This document shows positions 4,212-7,361 of a stretch of 7,361 nt of DNA, piece by piece; within the stretch, counting starts at the first letter, position 1; each line of letters opens with the position of its first letter. The position numbers and the translations under genes were made by a program. The notes beneath the pieces are model-generated. The model did not search any database, had not been told where the DNA came from, and saw nothing but the letters and a program-made list of their open reading frames with translations. This DNA comes from an uncultured Lachnospiraceae bacterium (GTDB lineage: Bacteria > Bacillota_A > Clostridia > Lachnospirales > Lachnospiraceae). The stretch covers positions 1-7,361 of the forward strand of contig CADBME010000172.1 in the NCBI GenBank assembly GCA_902795715.1. The letters run 5' to 3'.

Positions 4212-6029
4212 ATGGATATTTTTTCATTTCTTAAGCTTTTTGGAGGTATCGGACTCTTTCTCTTTGGAATGAGCCTGATGGGATCTTCTCTGGAAACGCT
4301 TGCCGGAGGAAGTCTTCAGCGGATCCTGGAAACTCTGACCACCAGTAAGAAGAAGGGAGTCGGCGAAGTCAAGGGTTGGGCTCTGGGAACCGGTGTTACG
4401 GCAATTATCCAGAGTTCGGCAGCCACCACTATCATGTTGATCGGCTTTGTTAACGCCGGGATCATGAGATTAAGCCAGGCCATTCCGGTCGTCTTCGGCG
4501 CCAATGTAGGTTCTACTGCCACAGCACAGATCCTTCGTCTTGGAGATATCGGATCGGACAATGTGGTATTGAGACTGCTCAAACCCTCATCCTTTGCTCC
4601 CATGCTGGTGGGTGTCGGCGCCTTTATCGTACTTTTTGCCAAAAAGAAGAGGCTGAAAGACATAGCCGGTATTCTGATCGGCCTGGGCACTCTCTTTTAT
4701 GGTATGACAATGATGGAGGAAGTCTTTGCTCCTTTGAAGGAATCTCCTGAGTTTCAGAGGCTTTTCCTTTCCTTTGAGAATCCTCTGCTGGGAATCGCAG
4801 TAGGTCTCATCATAACTGCCATCATTCAGAGTTCCAGTGCTTCTGTCGGTATTCTTCAGGCCCTCTCGGCAACCGGGTCGGTTACCTTTGCCACAGCCGT
4901 TCCCATCATCATCGGCCAGAACCTGGGCAAGTGTATGACCACCATTATCGGAGCGATCGGCGCCAACAAAAAGGCCAAAAGAGTTTCTTTAAGTTACCTG
5001 CTCTTTAATATTTTCGGCGCGGTTTTCTTCGTCGTGGTTATTTACGCTATTTATTATACCGTGGGAATTCCTTTCTTTTCCGACACGGTAAACCGTGGCG
5101 ATATCGCCAATATCCATCTGGGATTTAACCTGATCACCAGTTTGGTCCTCCTTCCCTTCTCAGCGAAAATGGCGGATCTGACCGGTAAGATCATCGGCGA
5201 AGATGCCAGTGATGAAGCAGATAAAGAATTTAATAAACTGGATGATCGTCTCCTGCAGACTCCGGTCATCGCTCTTGAGCAGTGCCGGATCCTGATGGAG
5301 CATATGATTCAGAAAATCGAGAAAAACTACAATCTGTCCACCCAGCTCCTTTCTTCCTTTGATGAGAGCATATTTGCGGAATTGGAAAACAATGAAGCCT
5401 TTATTGACCGATGTGAGACAGTCCTTTCTGCCTATATTATCCGCATCGACCGATCAAGCTTATCCTCTGATTCCAAATTTATGATCTCCCAGATTCTTAA
5501 CTCCATCGGTGACCTGGAAAGAATCGGCGATTACTGTATGAACATAGCCTATGAAGCAAGAGGGATCTCGGAAGCTCATATCAGCTTTTCGGAAAACGGG
5601 ATCAAGGAACTGGATCTGGTGACACAAGCTGCCAGTGAGTCCCTGGAGACTGTTTTTACGGCTTTCCGCACTTTGGATCGTAATATGGCAGTCCGGGTCG
5701 AGCCCCTTGCCGAGACGATCGATCAGATGCAGAGCATCATGAAGGAGCATCATATACAGAGGCTGGAGGAAGGTGTATGCAGCGTGGAAAGCGGTGCGGT
5801 CTTCTTTAACCTTGCCAATTATTTCGAACGCCTGAGCGCCCATGCAGGCAACATTTCTCTGCACATTATCAAGAGAATTGAAGCAGACAGGAACTTTGAT
5901 GAAATGCATGGCCATACCCAGGATATCAGTGCAGATGAATATCTGAGACTCTTTGAAGAATACGAGAAAAGATATCTGATTCCGGTCAAAAACAGCGGAC
6001 CTGTTGACAAGGAATCTTCCCAGTCATAA
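4212..6029 (+). CDS. Na+/phosphate cotransporter with C-terminal PhoU-like domain
   Basis: This is a membrane Na+/inorganic phosphate symporter of the NptA/YjbB (SLC34-related) type. The 605-residue protein has about eight hydrophobic segments over residues 1-325. Two inverted Na/Pi-cotransporter repeats are marked by the QSS motifs IIQSSAATT (65-73, Gln67) and IIQSSSASV (204-212, Gln206), each followed by a Gly-Asn loop (GANVGST near 96-102 and GQNLGK near 235-240). These residues are known to line the substrate site in the family. Residues about 345-580 are helical and cytoplasmic, with PhoU-like marks DLERIGDYCMNIA (434-446) and NYFERLSAHAGNIS (535-548). Bacterial members often have this fusion at this length. 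It is the first gene of a cluster with a response regulator 15 bp downstream and a candidate Pho box upstream. The PhoU part may sense phosphate or gate transport; its exact job is inferred. Confidence 0.92.
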   Translation: MDIFSFLKLFGGIGLFLFGMSLMGSSLETLAGGSLQRILETLTTSKKKGVGEVKGWALGTGVTAIIQSSAATTIMLIGFVNAGIMRLSQAIPVVFGANVGSTATAQILRLGDIGSDNVVLRLLKPSSFAPMLVGVGAFIVLFAKKKRLKDIAGILIGLGTLFYGMTMMEEVFAPLKESPEFQRLFLSFENPLLGIAVGLIITAIIQSSSASVGILQALSATGSVTFATAVPIIIGQNLGKCMTTIIGAIGANKKAKRVSLSYLLFNIFGAVFFVVVIYAIYYTVGIPFFSDTVNRGDIANIHLGFNLITSLVLLPFSAKMADLTGKIIGEDASDEADKEFNKLDDRLLQTPVIALEQCRILMEHMIQKIEKNYNLSTQLLSSFDESIFAELENNEAFIDRCETVLSAYIIRIDRSSLSSDSKFMISQILNSIGDLERIGDYCMNIAYEARGISEAHISFSENGIKELDLVTQAASESLETVFTAFRTLDRNMAVRVEPLAETIDQMQSIMKEHHIQRLEEGVCSVESGAVFFNLANYFERLSAHAGNISLHIIKRIEADRNFDEMHGHTQDISADEYLRLFEEYEKRYLIPVKNSGPVDKESSQS

Positions 6030-6044
6030 AACCGAGGTAAATGG

Positions 6045-6722
6045 ATGAAGAACCCTTTAATCTATATTGTGGAAGACGATATCAACATTCAGGAGATTGA
6101 AGTCTATGCCCTGAAGGGAAGCGGTTTTCTTGTTGAAGGCTTTGAGAATGCCATGTCATTTTACCAGGCTGTCTCCGAGGAGATACCGGATCTGGTTCTT
6201 CTGGATATCATGCTTCCGGATGAAGATGGGATGAAAATACTGGGACAGTTGCGAAGCAAGCCGGAAACTGAAGATCTTCCGGTCATCATAGTGACGGCCA
6301 AGACTTCTGAGATCGATACGGTGAAGGGACTGGATGCAGGGGCTGATGATTATATCTGTAAGCCCTTTGGCATCATGGAACTCATATCCAGAGTGAAAGC
6401 TCTCCTTCGCCGCAGCGGCAGACGAACCGATAATAAAAGACTTCAGCTCGGTGAACTGATTCTGAATCCGGATCAGAGGATGTGTCTGTCAGGTACCAGA
6501 AATATTGAACTGACATACAAAGAATATGAGCTTCTCCAGTACCTTATGCTCAATGCAGGCATTGTCATGAAAAGAGACATGTTGATGGATAAGATCTGGG
6601 GTTTGGATTACGAAGGGGAATCAAGGACCCTTGATGCCCATATTAAATCCCTGAGGAAGAAGCTTGGTCAATCCGGAACCCGTATTCATACGGTTCGAAA
6701 TGTAGGCTACATGATTAAATAG
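6045..6722 (+). CDS. OmpR/PhoB-family response regulator (PhoB/PhoP-like)
   Basis: This is a DNA-binding response regulator of 225 residues. The receiver domain (about 4-122) has the acidic pair Asp11-Asp12, phospho-acceptor Asp54 (LLDIMLPDEDG), Thr84-Ala85 and Lys106 in the conserved KPF. A short linker (123-132) leads to a winged-helix effector domain (about 133-225), with ELTYKEYELLQYLM, the recognition helix region RTLDAHIKSLRKKLG and the closing VRNVGYMIK, all standard for OmpR/PhoB proteins. ATG 6045 has GAGG (6034-6037) seven bases upstream. A nearby ATG at 6041 is in another frame. The gene is 15 bp behind the phosphate transporter and ahead of a sensor kinase, so a phosphate-response role (PhoB or PhoP) is likely. 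The signal itself is not proven by sequence, and a transporter-specific regulator distinct from the cell's main PhoP is possible. Confidence 0.9.
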   Translation: MKNPLIYIVEDDINIQEIEVYALKGSGFLVEGFENAMSFYQAVSEEIPDLVLLDIMLPDEDGMKILGQLRSKPETEDLPVIIVTAKTSEIDTVKGLDAGADDYICKPFGIMELISRVKALLRRSGRRTDNKRLQLGELILNPDQRMCLSGTRNIELTYKEYELLQYLMLNAGIVMKRDMLMDKIWGLDYEGESRTLDAHIKSLRKKLGQSGTRIHTVRNVGYMIK

Positions 6723-6731
6723 AGACAAGGA

Positions 6732-6783
6732 AAAGGGAGACAGAAGGGAAGGAGATCAAGGGAACCGTCCCCGGTCTCCCTTT
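6732..6783 (+). terminator. Attenuator-like hairpin between the regulator and kinase genes
   Basis: AAAGGGAGAC (6732-6741) and GTCTCCCTTT (6774-6783) form a perfect 10-bp inverted repeat. A nested GGGA/TCCC pair (6760-6763 with 6768-6771) lies in its 32-base loop. The U-run is short (TTTATT), so termination would be partial at best. Sited 9 bp after the regulator stop and 18 bp before the kinase start, it could lower kinase expression relative to the regulator or protect the upstream message. This role is inferred. Confidence 0.45.
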
Positions 6784-6801
6784 ATTACATGGAGCAAAGC
6801 A

Positions 6802-7361
6802 ATGAAGCAATTTATTAATATTCGAATAATGGTTCTATCAACTGCTGCCATTCTCATGACAGCAGTTTTCTGTACTCTGGCTTACTATAGGGTCTTTCGT
6901 GACGAAGTCCTGGAAAATCTTGAAATCTGTATCCGCCTTCTTTCGGAAAAGGAAATGATAGAAAATAAGGAGAGCCTTGAAGCAAATGCGGAAAAACTAT
7001 ATGATGATCTTCGCCTGACTCTGATTCGGCCGGATGGAAGTGTAGTTTTTGACAGTGTGGCAAAACCGGAAGAGCTTGATAATCATAAAGACAGGGTGGA
7101 AATCGAACAGGCCATGAAGAAAGGTGAAGGGAAATCGATCCGCCGATCCGCGACCATAAACCGTACCAATTATTATTATGCCATTCGCATGGAAGATGGC
7201 AGCGTTTTGCGGGCCTCAAGAGAGTCACACAGCATTATCAATATTTTCTGGCATGCCCTGCCCATGATTATTCTGGCAGTGATTGTCATTGATTTTGCAT
7301 GCTTTTATATCAGTCGCCTGTGGACCAGGAGATTACTGGCTCCCATTGAAGTCCTGGCGGA
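6802..7361 (+). CDS. PhoR-like membrane sensor histidine kinase (3'-truncated by window edge)
   Basis: This is the N-terminal part of a sensor kinase, probably the partner of the preceding regulator. The frame is open from ATG 6802 to the window end: 186 codons plus two bases, with no stop. GGAG (6791-6794) stands seven bases upstream. A transmembrane segment at about 9-29 is followed by an extracellular sensor region (30-147) with a PAS/Cache-like pattern: LTLIRPDGSVVFDS (72-85), ELDNHKDRVEIEQAM (91-105) and NYYYAIRMEDGSVLRAS (123-139). This pattern is common in clostridial PhoR-type kinases. A second transmembrane segment is at about 148-170, and the HAMP domain starts near 171 (RRLLAPIEVLA). 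The catalytic HisKA and HATPase domains lie beyond the window, so kinase activity is inferred from architecture and from the adjacent regulator. Confidence 0.82.
   Translation, partial: MKQFINIRIMVLSTAAILMTAVFCTLAYYRVFRDEVLENLEICIRLLSEKEMIENKESLEANAEKLYDDLRLTLIRPDGSVVFDSVAKPEELDNHKDRVEIEQAMKKGEGKSIRRSATINRTNYYYAIRMEDGSVLRASRESHSIINIFWHALPMIILAVIVIDFACFYISRLWTRRLLAPIEVLA

Noticed and set aside
4188..4212. TTG 4188 as the phosphate transporter start
   Set aside because: The AAGGGAGGT ribosome site lies downstream of it, so ATG 4212 is favoured.
6854..7228. 124-codon minus-strand open frame at the right end
   Set aside because: It is antisense to the sensor kinase, whose sense frame has membrane segments, a ribosome site and family motifs.

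Overview
The window reads as chromosomal DNA of a Gram-positive Firmicute, most likely a member of the Clostridia and perhaps Lachnospiraceae-like. This rests on strong AGGAGG-type ribosome binding sites, short gene spacing with 4-8 bp overlaps, a lipobox lipoprotein (MetQ), moderate base composition, an OmpR/PhoB regulator paired with a PhoR-like kinase, and a C_GCAxxG_C_C protein. No mobile element, phage gene, CRISPR array, tRNA or rRNA was seen. The genus is not determined.

Layout. (1) Bases 1-2411, + strand: a metN-metI-metQ operon for D/L-methionine ABC import. MetN is cut by the left edge and lacks its Walker A region. metN and metI overlap by 8 bp. metI and metQ are separated by 133 bp containing a GC-rich fold-back. 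A strong hairpin at 2435-2478 ends the operon and, being A-tract/T-tract symmetric, probably also ends the facing transcript. (2) Bases 3789-2495, - strand: a two-gene unit, first a C_GCAxxG_C_C putative redox protein, then a nitrilase-superfamily amidohydrolase, joined by an ATGA stop/start overlap. (3) Bases 3790-4211: a 422-bp divergent intergenic region rich in structure. It holds a 15-bp near-palindrome, two exact copies of a 14-bp sequence plus an inverted copy of its core, roughly phased A-tracts, and four TT(T/C)ACA-like hexamers at exact 11-bp spacing that look like a PhoP/PhoB box. (4) Bases 4212-7361, + strand: a Na+/phosphate cotransporter with a PhoU-like C-terminal region, an OmpR/PhoB-type response regulator, and the N-terminal part of a PhoR-like membrane histidine kinase that runs off the right edge.

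How the genes work together. The left block imports methionine. The facing nitrilase may be an omega-amidase-type enzyme, which would fit methionine or glutamine-transaminase side metabolism, but that link is inference. The right block looks like a self-contained phosphate-uptake module: a transporter carrying its own PhoU-type domain, a two-component system, and a candidate binding site for that regulator ahead of the transporter. I see no clearly undescribed system. The points most worth checking are the 11-bp-periodic box, the possible signalling role of the fused PhoU domain, and the unexplained intergenic repeats and fold-backs.
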